Assembly: GCA_030704615.1 (NCBI GenBank)
Contig: CM060733.1
Span: 34,100,001-34,164,000 of the forward strand
DNA from: Takakia lepidozioides
Lineage: Eukaryota; Streptophyta; Takakiopsida; Takakiales; Takakiaceae
Direction: 5' to 3'
DNA length: 64,000 bases
A program made the translations under genes and the position numbers. The notes beneath the pieces were generated by a model. That model did no database searches and had not been told where the DNA came from. It saw only the letters and a program-made list of their open reading frames with translations. Position 1 is the stretch's first letter, and the number at the start of each line of letters is the position of its first letter. Positions 21,901-32,005 of the stretch are shown here, in pieces.

Positions 21901-22275
21901 AAGTACTCTGTATCGACCAGGATGCACTCTCCACTGGCTGATATGAGCCGTCTCATCACGGTTTTGGAAAGAGTATTTCAACAACTTCCCTTTAAGATCG
22001 TACACCTCTTTCTCCAAAAAGATGGAGCCATTCTGCACCTGAAAACGGGTAGCCAAGACATGTTCCAGAACAATTGCAAATCCATTGTCAAGGACTTCCT
22101 GGGAGAACGGCACTGGTTTGTCGTCAGAGAAGAACTCCGCTTCAGAGGAAGTCATCTTCCTTCCTCGTGTACGTTTATACCTTGCTATCGCAGATCTAGT
22201 GTAAATCGGTTTACTGATGTCTCCAGAACACAGTTGAAGAATGAACAGAGAATATGGCGGAGGAAGCTCAGACAA
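18975..22275 (-). pseudogene. MULE-like DDE transposase with zinc-binding N-terminus and SWIM finger
   Basis: Read on the minus strand. An acidic N-terminal exon (22,275-21,800) is followed by a Cys/His region resembling WRKY-GCM1 zinc fingers (CNGHLRCDNLNCRHF, FVCKFCKLVPSC, ACVHFGFHNHPV; 21,650-21,370). Next is a DDE-like core: LMFDHVKRVKDW, IMTIAVCDMQSED, FAGFMADSAQANFNVV, CLFYWTQSLEKH and LEDWLAFWHFRYRQWG (20,960-20,420). At the C-terminus is a SWIM finger, CTCPDF...CKHLYFIYF (19,105-19,025). Candidate catalytic acids are the D of MFDH, the D of MADS and the E of LEDW. Finger, DDE core and SWIM match the architecture known for MULE-type transposases. An intron near 20,405-20,295 is inferred. 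Frameshifts near 21,800 and 21,145 and stops at 21,561-21,563 and 20,825-20,827 make it inactive. Confidence 0.75.
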
Positions 22276-22811
22276 CGACTGTGCATATTATGTTATTCTT
22301 TCCAGATATGCAGCCGTCCATTTTAATTACTTTTCTTGTGGGCCCAGTGGTCAGAGTATCCCTAGGAGCAGTGTCGGCAACTGTTAAACCGTTAATCAGA
22401 ACCTCATCAATAAACCCAATAACAAAGCCGACTTCCTGGAAGCATGCCACAGGATCTGAGGATGGGATTGCAGATTAAGTAAATGTATCTTTATACTACT
22501 ACCAATGATCATGCGCACCTGGAAAGTTCCAAATGTGAAACGAATGTGGGGTTTGGCTAACAAGGATGACCGTGTATGATATTCCAAAATTTGTCATCAA
22601 ACTCTCGTTCATTTACATTTATTTGTGTAAGACTGTGCGCCAAGATTTCTGGGATTCGCTGTTATTTTTAAATATTGAAACCGTTCTAATAAAGAACACG
22701 CCGTTTATTTTGGGCGACACACGTCAGACATCCATAACTGAATACGAACAGCTGTACATCAATTGCTGGCATGTGCACTAAGAACACTGAGGACCTCACA
22801 ACAACACTGTA

Positions 22812-23269
22812 TGTGAATGACGTCAACGCCATTCACAAAAATACCAACAAGGAACCAATTACTTAGCTCCCAATCCATGTAAATTCAAATTGTCGCTGGT
22901 GAATAATACAGACACAGAAGTGAATGTCGTCAACAACATTCACTTTGGATTTCTCATAACAGAGCTTATCAAGCCTCCACATTCCTCGCAAAGGCAAAAA
23001 CAATGCAGAACAACTGAATGTCTGCATTGACATTCAGCAAAATGAAGTGAGGAACCCTCACTGTAACCTCTATGGACATTACAAAAATTTACATAACTAT
23101 GAGGACCTCTCAACAACTCCGGATGTGAATGTCGTCAACGCCATTCAAGGACATTATCAATTCTAATCATGGACACTATACTTACACCCTTAGATCCTAA
23201 CCAGGTGAATTCATATACTCGCTTAAGAATGACTCAGACAAAGAAGTGAATGTCGTCAACGACATTCAA
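22812..23269. repeat. palindrome cluster 1 (five copies)
   Basis: Five copies of a degenerate palindrome with half-site GAATGTCGT lie at 22,812-22,837, 22,918-22,943, 23,012-23,038, 23,123-23,147 and 23,244-23,269. They fall between the transposase gene and the 3' end of the ParB-like gene. Short direct repeats such as GAGGACCTC.CAACA near 22,785 and 23,101 surround them. A protein-binding role is inferred from the two-fold symmetry and the repetition. Confidence 0.75.
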
Positions 23270-26242
23270 TCTGGATCTATGATTGCAATCCTTATGAAGC
23301 CTCATTTTTTCCCAAAAAAATAGTAGAGTTTCAAGTATGACATTGCACCTGTACACAACTCGCATCATGGCCCACTCTCCTCCAACCTGACTGTCAAAGT
23401 TGTTGGACCGTAAAATGTTACCATCTTTGGAGAACTCCCGGAAAAAACAGTATCTCCAGGTGAGACCTCTCCACTTCCTTATGTATGCCTCCAATGACAT
23501 TTGGGGAGGGAAACAATCGAAATGTTCAGGTCCTTCAAAGTCTGATCCAGCACAATGACGGCGCGCTTTTCGAGCTGCAAATTGTATATTTGTCAGAATT
23601 GCAAATAAGATACTCATCACATACTTGAAGAGAAGAAAACGACATGTTTGAATACACACCTGACTCCAAAATGTAGCCTTGTGGAGCCAGTTATCAAACA
23701 CCAAATCACTGATTCCTTCCATCTTTGTGCCAGGCTGTATGGTGCTCTTTGGGAACTGATTCAAGTCCTTTACTGTTTGATCTGAGTTCCATATCTCCAG
23801 CACCTTATTTTTGTTTGTGGGTCGACCATCGATATGGCCAGCCGGTGCAATTTCTCCTGCTGCATCTCCGGATGCACATGCTTGTCATAGTGTGTTTTGA
23901 TCTGCTGAAGGAACTCAGAACCAAGTCCAGGATCTACTATTCTAAGCTGCTTTCCGAAGGCGGACATCAATTTGGTTCTTCGCATTTCAAACTCCTTCTT
24001 TATTGCAGCTTCCACACCCTTTGATGTCCTTAGTTCCTCTGGTGTAGTGCGGTAATATTCGGATTTTCCCTTCTCAGCTGCCTGTGCCAGTTCTTGCTGC
24101 ATTGATTCAAGTAGTGATTAACACCGAAGGGACTACAAACATGTATTCGAAAAGTAAACTGAGTACAGACTCGGGCTTACCGCATACATGTACTCCAGAA
24201 ACGCCTCTCGTGTCAAAGAATACCAAGTGCCTGCAGCTCTTCTTGTTTCGCACTTCTTGATTATATTGGGTGGGAGTACTGTCCGAAAATCATCTAGCTT
24301 CATCAGACCAATCCTCTGAATTCGGAATAGTGTGTGGACCAAGCTTGTTGTCACATGCGATTTCTCTGTCGATCTGCAAAAACATTGGAAACATTGCATT
24401 CCTTAATACTGTTTTTTGGGGATTAATAAGACACTACAGAGGGAATGAAATCTCCTGGATGACTTACTTGTTCACGTCGTGCATAGCTGTAAGAAGCCTA
24501 GCGATGTCGTTTCCAGGATCCAAAACCATTGCCTCCACAGCAACATGCTTGTCTTTGTCTTTCGCATGGTGTTTCTGAATGTATCCCATCCATGCCAGCA
24601 ATCGGTGGTTGCCGTCCCAGATGTAGAACATGTGGTTGCAGAATTGCTAGGTGTTCTTTCCCATCATGAGGCCCAGCTCGAACTCCTCATTGGCATCTTT
24701 CCAGCACTCATCCCAGTTATCACTGATCTCTGGAGACACTAATGTGCTTTTCCCATTTATATCCGTCAGTGACACATAAAAAACTTATGCACCAAGTCTA
24801 TATCCATGCACAAAATCACTCTCCAATTTTGTTATGTCATGGGAAAGAGGTGGACGCACAACAGACATAGATATCATCCGGCACAGAAGGATGTCCAGAC
24901 GCCCCCCAGATACGAGCATGTCCCTTATAACCTCCTGAGAGTTTATCTTCTGGAATGACATGAGTTCTTTCACCTTGTCAAGGTAGTGCACTTCAGATTC
25001 ATCTGCTTCATCTGTATTCTCTGAGCTTTTTCCGGACTCGTCCCCATCTCCAGATCCTTTCCCCTCTGATCCTATAGGCTTCGACCTCACAGTTTTCTGC
25101 ACGATGCCATTCAATTCTGACTGAGTAATTTGCAAATAGTGAACGGCGGTAACGACCATCACTCTGTCTCAAAGAAACTCACTATGAATGGTGTGAAACA
25201 ATTCAGCACAATCTACACAAGCAAAGCTGATCCTGCCGTATTCAAAACAAAAGCGAGAGCGATAGCAAACGACGTTAACGACAATCACAAAAGATAAGGA
25301 CCTACCGGATCGATGTTGTGTAATGACATCTATGTCTAAGTGATTGGCGGCAACGACATTCAGTATAGTTTAGGGCGGACAGTAAGTGCAGATTATTCAG
25401 ATTGACTCCATTGTGATTACCGTCGCTAGCATGGGAAGAGGAAGGACTGCTTGAAAGGTAATCAGACATACTGTATGATCTGAACAACGATGATTGACGG
25501 TATGCCGACCCTCACTCTCTCTTCAAACACATAGGTACATAAATCTCATGAGGAGAATCGAATGGCGTTAACGACGCTCGCAATTCAGTAGACTTCAATC
25601 ACATGTTCCTGCTAAAGAAGGGAAGAGGAAGGACTCCTTGAAAGGCAATCAGACAGACTGTATGATCTGAACAACAGTGAATGACGGTACCGATAGTCAC
25701 CCACTCATTGTGCGGTAAACCCTTAGCAGAGGAGTAGAAAGCAAATCACTGTTGTGATGGTCGGTAACGACAATCCCTGTCTGGGACATTCCACTCAATC
25801 TCTACGCAGATCTTCAACAATGAAATGTAAGTTAGAGAAAACTTACTGGCGCCTTCTTAGGTTTTGAAATTGGATCCCCTTCTGCAGCTTTCCTCTTCCC
25901 TCTCACATCTGCTGGAATTTCTGTCTGCTCTAGGGTTTCTGGACCTTCTCCCGGTTCGGCGTTCCGCGTGCTTCCACCTCCTTCAGTGTCCCTGCGAATC
26001 ATCTCTGCATCCACAGGCTGGCGCACTCTTATCGCCGACTGTGTCACAGCCGCTGCCTCAGTCTCCGTCTGCTCTTGTGAATCAGTCTCCGCGTTCACCT
26101 GCTGCCTTGGCCCTGTGTTCTCCAACAAACGACGCCTCGTCATTTGCTCTCTTGCTCTGCGTCTCTCTCTAAGGGAAGTAAAATAAAGAGACTTTCTTCT
26201 CTTTCGTATTGTAGAAGGAACCCTCTCCAGCTTGACTACCAC
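23270..26242 (-). pseudogene. ParB/sulfiredoxin-like domain protein of the transposon
   Basis: Minus-strand exons inferred from splice sites: 26,242-25,847 (ATG start; Arg/Glu/Thr-rich, basic patches), about 25,140-24,480, 24,373-24,181, about 24,100-23,660, and a last exon from about 23,580. The second exon has a helical region with SGGRLDILLCRMISMSVVRP, then MFYIWDGNHRLLAWMGYIQ (about 24,635-24,580). WDGNHR closely resembles the DGxHR-type motif of ParB and sulfiredoxin-fold domains, which in bacteria bind or cleave DNA or act with methylases. In-frame TAA (24,785-24,787) and TAG (24,647-24,649), and a frameshift near 23,815, disable it. The downstream helical exons (TWYSLTREAFLEYMYA; MQQELAQAAEKGKSEYYRT) have no motif I recognise. 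The ParB link rests on a short motif. Confidence 0.55.
25139..25776. repeat. palindrome cluster 2 (about seven copies) with direct repeats
   Basis: Within the first intron of the ParB-like gene, copies or degenerate copies of the palindrome lie at 25,139-25,163, 25,267-25,289, 25,341-25,362, 25,491-25,515, 25,559-25,580, 25,678-25,700 and 25,754-25,776. A 55-base direct repeat (GGAAGAGGAAGGACT...GATCTGAACAAC) occurs at about 25,434-25,490 and 25,621-25,677, a spacing of 187 bases. The arrangement looks like an expanded binding array. Confidence 0.65.
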
Positions 26243-26490
26243 TCTCTCTCTAAGCGCGAAAAGTAGAAAAACGCAGTGACTCCCGATTTCTTGCGGGATT
26301 GCCTGCGTTGTTGCTTGTCTCTAGAAGCATCGGATTCCCTCTCGCGTGACCGTTACACATAGTCGTTCGTTATGAATGTGCATTGAGTTTTCCGGGAGGG
26401 TTCCTTACTCGAGTTTATGATTTACATCCTTTGATTTTGCTTCATTTGAGGAATAATTAGGCTTGATTAGGAGTGTATTCACAAATACAA

Positions 26491-26622
26491 AGTGAATGTC
26501 GTTGACGACATTCACTTCTATGTCTGTGTCATTCCAAAACGATAGTTTGCATTCACCTGGATTAGGGTGTATTTACAGTATCATTGAATGGAATGTTTTG
26601 AATGGCGTTGACGACATTCACA
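26491..26622. repeat. palindrome cluster 3 (two copies) between divergent genes
   Basis: The best copy (26,491-26,516) has half-sites AGTGAATGTCGT and ACGACATTCACT and is symmetric at 12 of 13 paired positions. A second copy is at 26,599-26,622. They lie between the 5' end of the minus-strand ParB-like gene (26,242) and the first recognised exon of the plus-strand methylase-like gene (26,760), where an operator or transposase site would be expected. Confidence 0.75.
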
Positions 26623-26759
26623 TCTGGAGCAGTCGTGTGGTCCTGAAAGGTCCTCGGAGCAGTCAGAGCCATTTCAATCTATGTTTTTTTCATTCTGTTC
26701 TACTTGCATCTTACTCACTGAGCGCTTTTGTGGGTTGGGATTTATCTCCTTTTTTTCAG

Positions 26760-28971
26760 GTACACGAAATATGTGCTTATGGAAGGAAATCACCTGAGCG
26801 GAATTCCAGACTATCTTGACATGTGGTCGGACCCTGCAAACGATCCAACCATGTATACTGCAGGGATATTGAAGGACTGGAGTCCTTCTCACTTCAGAGA
26901 TTGTGGGTGGTACCTTGACTGCCCACCGGAGCACACGACCTTTCAAGAACAGCATATGAAATACTTGAACAATAACGCTGAGATGCTGGCGCCTTTGACT
27001 GACGAAGAGTACCAACGAAACATAGCAACATTGGCTGCCAAGGAGCCTGATGCTCAGGGAAAGCTGCAGAAGGGAAAGAAGGCGGGCCGCAAACCAAAAG
27101 ACAAGGCTGTTGATGTCATAGCCATCTCACCAGCAAAGCCAAAGGACAAAGACAAGTCCAAAGGGAAGGAAAAGGACAAGGGAAGGAGAAAGAAAAGGAG
27201 ATGGAGAGTGGGCAGGACTTTACTGCTGGAAGATATACCCGCACTGTTCAGTGCGTGTTCGATGCCAAGCCACACCCTTCCCGTTCTGATTCGGCAGGAG
27301 AGATGAAAATTGTTAATGAGGGTTGGCTGTCGATGATGCAGAGTCAAAAGAGAGGATACACTGGGGTGCCTTCGCCTACCTGGGACAATATAATCTCATT
27401 CCTCAATCTGGTGAGAATTCCAGTTTCTTTCCTTTTTCTCTGAAAGTTTCGTTGGCAGTATTTCAGTCTCGTTCTTTGAAAACATTCTTGCCATCGTTCT
27501 TATAAAAAACATGTCTGTTGCAGGTGAGCACAGGTCCCACCTTCGTGTGCGGTGTGCAGAAAACTTATGCGGCCGACATTGTCATTCTCGACATCCCGGA
27601 TGGCCAGGCTGTGCCAGAAGTTCTTCCAAAGGGCAAGACGCCAGGCTGGAACTAATTCGAGGACAACTACTGGAGTTGGGTGTTCGGGTTCTGTAATAAC
27701 TTCCTCTCTGATGCAGGGACACTTCTATTTTTTCAGTCATGTGACAATGATAGTCGTCGGGCATTGGCATCATACCTCAAGTCTTCAGGGTTTGAAGTTT
27801 TGCGCACATGGAATTGTGTGAACAGCCTCTACCTTGTGAAAGGGGGTTTCCCTGGTCAGCTGGTATGCCGTCTCCCTTCTGCTTGTGCTTTCATGATGAG
27901 TTTCAATGTTCTCTGCAGCTCCACTCTAGTAGAATCTGTTATGATCGACACCGATCATCACCGATTCGTGATAAAAATGATTTTTTTGTGTCTGAGTTCT
28001 GAATAGCCGATGTACACACTTCCACTATAGATTGTGTTTACCACACTAACTTGCTATCTTTGGCAGACGAGGATGTTCGAGGCGATCTACCTGCGGAGGA
28101 TTCGCACTTCAAAGATACCATCCTCCATCCGCAGCTTTGAGATTTCTGACCAAGGTTGTTTCGTCAACCCCCCTTATGAGCCCCATATCGATGACATTTT
28201 GTACAACTTCATGCAGTCCAGTCAGACTCTGAAGAGACCAGATGGCACTCCCTGGAGAGGTGCAAAGGAAAAGTCCCCAGTGTTCATGCAAATACTGCTG
28301 GAGTCATGCAGCCACCGCTCTGCACGGGTGGTCGATCTTTCTGTGTCCACAGGTTCGTTCTTTCCCTTCCGAATTGGTTTTCTTTCAACAGTTTCATCTG
28401 CTTAAATCCCCCCCACCAAACTGTTCATGTCCTCCTGTCTGGTGCAGGAGCAACTTACCATGCATGCAAGGCAGGCAGAAGAAGCCTTTTTGGCATGGAG
28501 GATAATTTTGACCTCTACAACACAGTGCTCCTCCCCCTTTTGTCTGGCTCCACTTCAGGCACACAGACTGATCGGATTCAAATTCGAAATGATGACGATC
28601 CCGAAGATAAGCAGGTCAACAACGACTTTTCATGTGAGTAAGTGCTAAACCCTCTTTGGGAGCCATACTCAATTTCTCAATAACATCAAAGTTACAGTAA
28701 TAACTTTTTCAGGCTGTCTTTCAGGAAAGGCAGCGGTGGATCTTCAGGAGATACAGTCATTTCTGGCGAGTCTGTTTTCGACAGCCCCCTTTCCAATTTT
28801 CTGCTTCATGTTTATGCCGAAGCAATGGCACTTCACGCGGCCGAGTCCCTATCCCCTGACTTTTTAGTGCCCAGCCGTAGGTGTATCCAGCGTGGATCCG
28901 GTGTTCTAAAATACTTAGACTTAGATGCAGAGGAAGCGGGGATACATTGTACTGACTCTGAGTCAAACTGA
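26760..28971 (+). pseudogene. DNA N4/N6 methyltransferase-like protein of the transposon
   Basis: Five exons fit by splice consensus and phase: 26,760-27,410, 27,524-27,862, 28,067-28,352, 28,448-28,637 and 28,713-28,971 (TGA). The order matches beta-class DNA methylases. A DPPY-like block comes first (YAADIVILDIPDG, about 27,570-27,605, then AGTLLFFQS). Near the C-terminus is the AdoMet-binding block (KEKSPVFMQILLES, ARVVDLSVSTGATYHACKAG, RRSLFGMEDNFDLYN; 28,268-28,530), like the VLDLFaGSGtT...A...GR..iGiE pattern. DPPY is replaced by DIPD and GSG by STG, so activity is doubtful even in an intact copy. The first exon also has a Lys-rich linker. A TAA at 27,653-27,655 and a frameshift near 27,180 disable the gene. 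The start codon was not located. Confidence 0.7.
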
Positions 28972-29099
28972 ACTATATTTTTTTAATATTCATTTTCATA
29001 CTATCTGGAAAACGTTGAATCCCCTTCCTCCACCGTAGTTGTTCCTTTAGAACAAATAATAATCACAGAATCAACTTTCATTTAAATTGCAATATGTAT

Positions 29100-29480
29100 G
29101 AATCCATCTCACAAACCTCCCTGACTCTTCTCATATTCATTGTGCATTCATCTACAGTGTATTCATGCGTGCTCCATTCATGAATTTTTTCCTTTGTTCA
29201 ACATCCATTGTACATTCATCCTCTGTACTCTTTAATCCACCCCACAAACCTTCCACACTCATTTCATATACGTTGTGCATTCGTCAAAAGTTTTGGTCAT
29301 GCATCTTCCTGTCATGAATTTTTGTCATTGCTCAACATCCATTATACATTCATCCATTTTACTCTTATCCATCCCTCATTCATCCATCTACATTCATTTT
29401 TCACACTCATCCATTTGTTTATCATCCAACTGTACATTCATCCATCCTTTATTCAATGCCTTTTATTATGTCGTCCAGCT
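29100..29480. repeat. CATTCATCC-rich repeats near the transposon's right end
   Basis: Two related units of about 125 bases lie at 29,100-29,222 and 29,229-29,354. They share AATCCA.C.CACAAACCT, TTGTGCATTC, TCATGAATTTTT and CAACATCCATT. After them comes a run of CATTCATCC-like words to about 29,455. The repeats sit just inside the right terminal region of the element. Confidence 0.7.
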
Positions 29481-29514
29481 TGTTTCCGCGGTAAAAGGTG
29501 CCATCCGCGGGAAT

Positions 29515-29668
29515 ACACTCCACTTCTTTCTGGGCGCGTGGTGACGCGGCCTTCACGTGTGATGACATGGAGTGAGCCCCGTGACGTGGTATTGGCGCAA
29601 GGTGACGTGGCGTGAGCGCAGTTGCGCTCACGCGCTCACGTGACCAGGCTCACGCTGAGGCATCCCTG
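29515..29668. repeat. right terminal inverted repeat
   Basis: Reading inward from 29,668 on the minus strand, the tip is CAGGGATGCCTCAGCGTGAG, matching the left tip at CA, GA.GC and GCGTGAGC. Both then share CGTGAGCGCG.GAGCG. GACGTGGC and GTGAGCG words recur as on the left side. Confidence 0.75.
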
Positions 29669-29678
29669 AAATTACTTA
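29669..29678. repeat. target-site duplication, right copy
   Basis: AAATTACTTA, identical to 18,261-18,270. Removal of the element and one copy would leave a 49-base intron (18,258 joined to 29,714), which is short for a plant intron. Confidence 0.9.
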
Positions 29679-29714
29679 TATCTGAATTCTAACTCGTTAT
29701 TTTGTTTCGATGAG

Positions 29715-31482
29715 GACAAGGACGAAACTTCAATTGCAACTTCTGGGCTTCCCGACCCTGCAGTGTTGGCGCAATGTTCTGCACCGAGGAAGCGGAATAG
29801 GGCCCCCAAACCATTTCCATCTCTTCTACAAATCGGTTCCACCGGAGAGAAGTCCTTCGTCAGAGACAAAACAGACTTGAGGAAGAAAAGGAATACCTCG
29901 GACATACCGGGTCTCGTCAAAACACGTCCATTGGGATGCCAAGCCCGCCAGCGAGACTTTCCAATAAGGCGACATCGGTATTATTCGATATCATTTCTCT
30001 ATTTTTTTCTTTTTTCTGTTCGTTTGGTTATGCACTAATTAACTCCATCTTTTCTCAACAGGCGGGGATACAACACGATACCTTCATCAATTTTCCTCCG
30101 TATAAGGTACTTTCTTGAACCTCCACTTGGCAGTCGACGTTTCTCTTCTTAGCAATATTCACCCTCATCTTGAAACATTCCAAGCCCACAACATTGTGCA
30201 GTATTTTGCCATTTTCTGCACAATCGTGTTGATCTTCCATACACTCAATCATTCTGGGTCGTGGGTATTTTTCATGGCAGAAACACTAATATCAGAGTGC
30301 GATTAACTTGCTCAGGATAACTTTGTCTCTCATCCTTTACATGCAACAGCGGGGAAGATGAAATGGATGTTGTTAATTTTGAGTGTCAATGGACTCCTCT
30401 ACTACCGGCTACCCCCAACCGGCGGTGAACTGTTTAAGGAGAAATTTCGTTTCAGGAATGTGACACTTCAAGTTCCTGACAGACCGTTTGTGGTGCCTCG
30501 GCCTGGAGTCTTGGAGTTTCTGGACCTTGCATTGAAGCATTTTCACGTGGCCATTTGGTCATGTGCTGATAGAGGTGTTCTTTGTAGGATGTTGGAGAGC
30601 TTCGACCCCACAAAAATAGCGAAGAAGTTTTGCTTCATATGGTCTGTTGAGGATTGTAAGGATACCACCAGTTATATCAGGCCCGAGATGAAATATCTCG
30701 TGAAGGATATTCGAAGTGTTATTGTCAGGTACCCTGGTAGACCGTTTGCTACGCAGGGGCAAATACTTCTTGTAGATGATGAGCCATCAAAAGGCCTGCG
30801 AAACCCACAAAATACTGGATTTTCTCTTTCTCATTCAAGCCTTCACCAAACGGATTGCATGACCGGGATGATATGACAAAAGCAGTGTGGCCATATATAT
30901 CGAAGATGGCTGGAGCTTCAACAGTCGTTGATTACATTAGCGAGAACCGGACAAAGTGTTCTCATAAGCCTATTGGTCGAGACCATGCCTGCTGGGCCTG
31001 GTATGGAAGATATCTTGATCCTCGTATTTGGATCCCACAACAAAAGGAACCTGATTACCTTGGTAGGCACGTGGATCCCACTCTTCTCTTTTTTGTTCAT
31101 AATTTGATTTTCCAATTCTTTTGCAGCTGTATTTGCACTCTTACCTCAACATATCCATATGCAAAACTTCCACTTTGGGCCTAACATTTGTCATTTCCAT
31201 CGCTTGTCCCTAGTTACATTCAAGGAACGAATTCTAAAAGAGGAACAAGAGCTGCGTGATTGGGAAGAATGGCGGGCGTGCCGGGAGGCTTCAAGGGCAT
31301 CAAGTAGAGTTAGCAGTAACATTTCAGATGACAATGTCAGCCGGTTTCACCTTCTTGAAAGTATCTCCGTGTCCTCTGGAGCGGAGACCGTTGCAAGTGG
31401 CTGTGGTAACCGGAGGCGTCTTCGGACACATGCCTTGACTGCGAGCCGTTTGGGAGGATGCTCAGTATTATTAATGAGTTAG
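29715..31482 (+). pseudogene. FCP1/NIF-like gene 2, 3' exons with the HAD domain
   Basis: Exons inferred: 29,715-29,975 (Lys/Arg-rich), about 30,061-30,104, about 30,350-31,060 and about 31,214-31,482. The third holds the FCP1-like domain: MLLILSVNGLLYYR, PFVVPRPGVLEFLDLALKHF, FHVAIWSCADRG, FCFIWSVEDCKDT, QILLVDDEPSKGLRNP and then DMTKAVWPYISKMAGA. The catalytic DxDxT is replaced by SVNGL, a feature of a plant FCP1-like subgroup as I recall it, so phosphatase activity is unlikely. A one-base frameshift near 30,820 splits the domain after NPQNTG. The tail is charged (KERILKEEQELRDWEEWRA) then Ser-rich. A polyadenylation-type AATAAA follows near 31,597. Whether the gene works depends on the frameshift being real. 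Confidence 0.6.
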
Positions 31483-32000
31483 TATAAGCCGTAACGGTTC
31501 TATGGCTTCAGAATGTATGGCATTAAGTCCATGAACGGATGGACAGTTGACGTTCATTTTTCTGTTGGTCCATTGCCTTGAATGATATAATCTCAAATAA
31601 AATATGAATGTTTCATATCATTAATTAGGTCCCGACAGACTTGTTTTTCCATGTTGTCATCTTCATCACATGCCATCATTGTTTTATATTTGGTTCTCCC
31701 GTTATTCCATGTTTGTTTGTATGTCATTTTGGATATCGGAGCTCTCATCATTGTTTGATTCATTGCATCCTCCCATTCCTTTTAATGAACGTCAACTTGG
31801 CAGTGGATGTTCATCTAAGACCACAATACATACTTGTATTTTTGCGTAGAATGTGTGGAGGATTACATAATTTGTTGTTATATAGTGCACAAATAGTCAA
31901 ATAATTATAGATATATCTCTTTATTTCTATTATAGATTATAATTATTCATATATCTTGTATTATTTCTGGACCAAACAAAAGTCCACAATTAGTTAAAAT
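31483..32000. other. A/T-rich 3' flank, no gene seen
   Basis: It contains the putative polyadenylation signal of FCP1-like gene 2 (near 31,597). Otherwise it is A/T-rich sequence with no recognisable domain, RNA gene or repeat. Confidence 0.5.
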
Positions 32001-32005
32001 AGAGT

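Larger units (their letters stand above)
18271..29668. mobile_element. 11.4-kb DNA transposon with transposase, ParB-like and methylase-like genes
   Basis: The element is bounded by an exact 10-bp duplication, AAATTACTTA. Its ends form imperfect inverted repeats: both start CA and share GCGTGAGC at the same distance, then CGTGAGCGCG.GAGCG. A 10-bp duplication and GC-rich long ends fit Mutator-like and related superfamilies. Inside are three decayed genes: a transposase (minus, 22,275-18,975), a ParB-like gene (minus, 26,242-23,270) and a methylase-like gene (plus, 26,760-28,971). The last two are divergent. The element sits in an intron of an FCP1-like gene. Identical target duplications imply a fairly recent insertion, yet all three genes carry stops or frameshifts, so it may have been moved by transposase from another copy. 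Confidence 0.85.
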
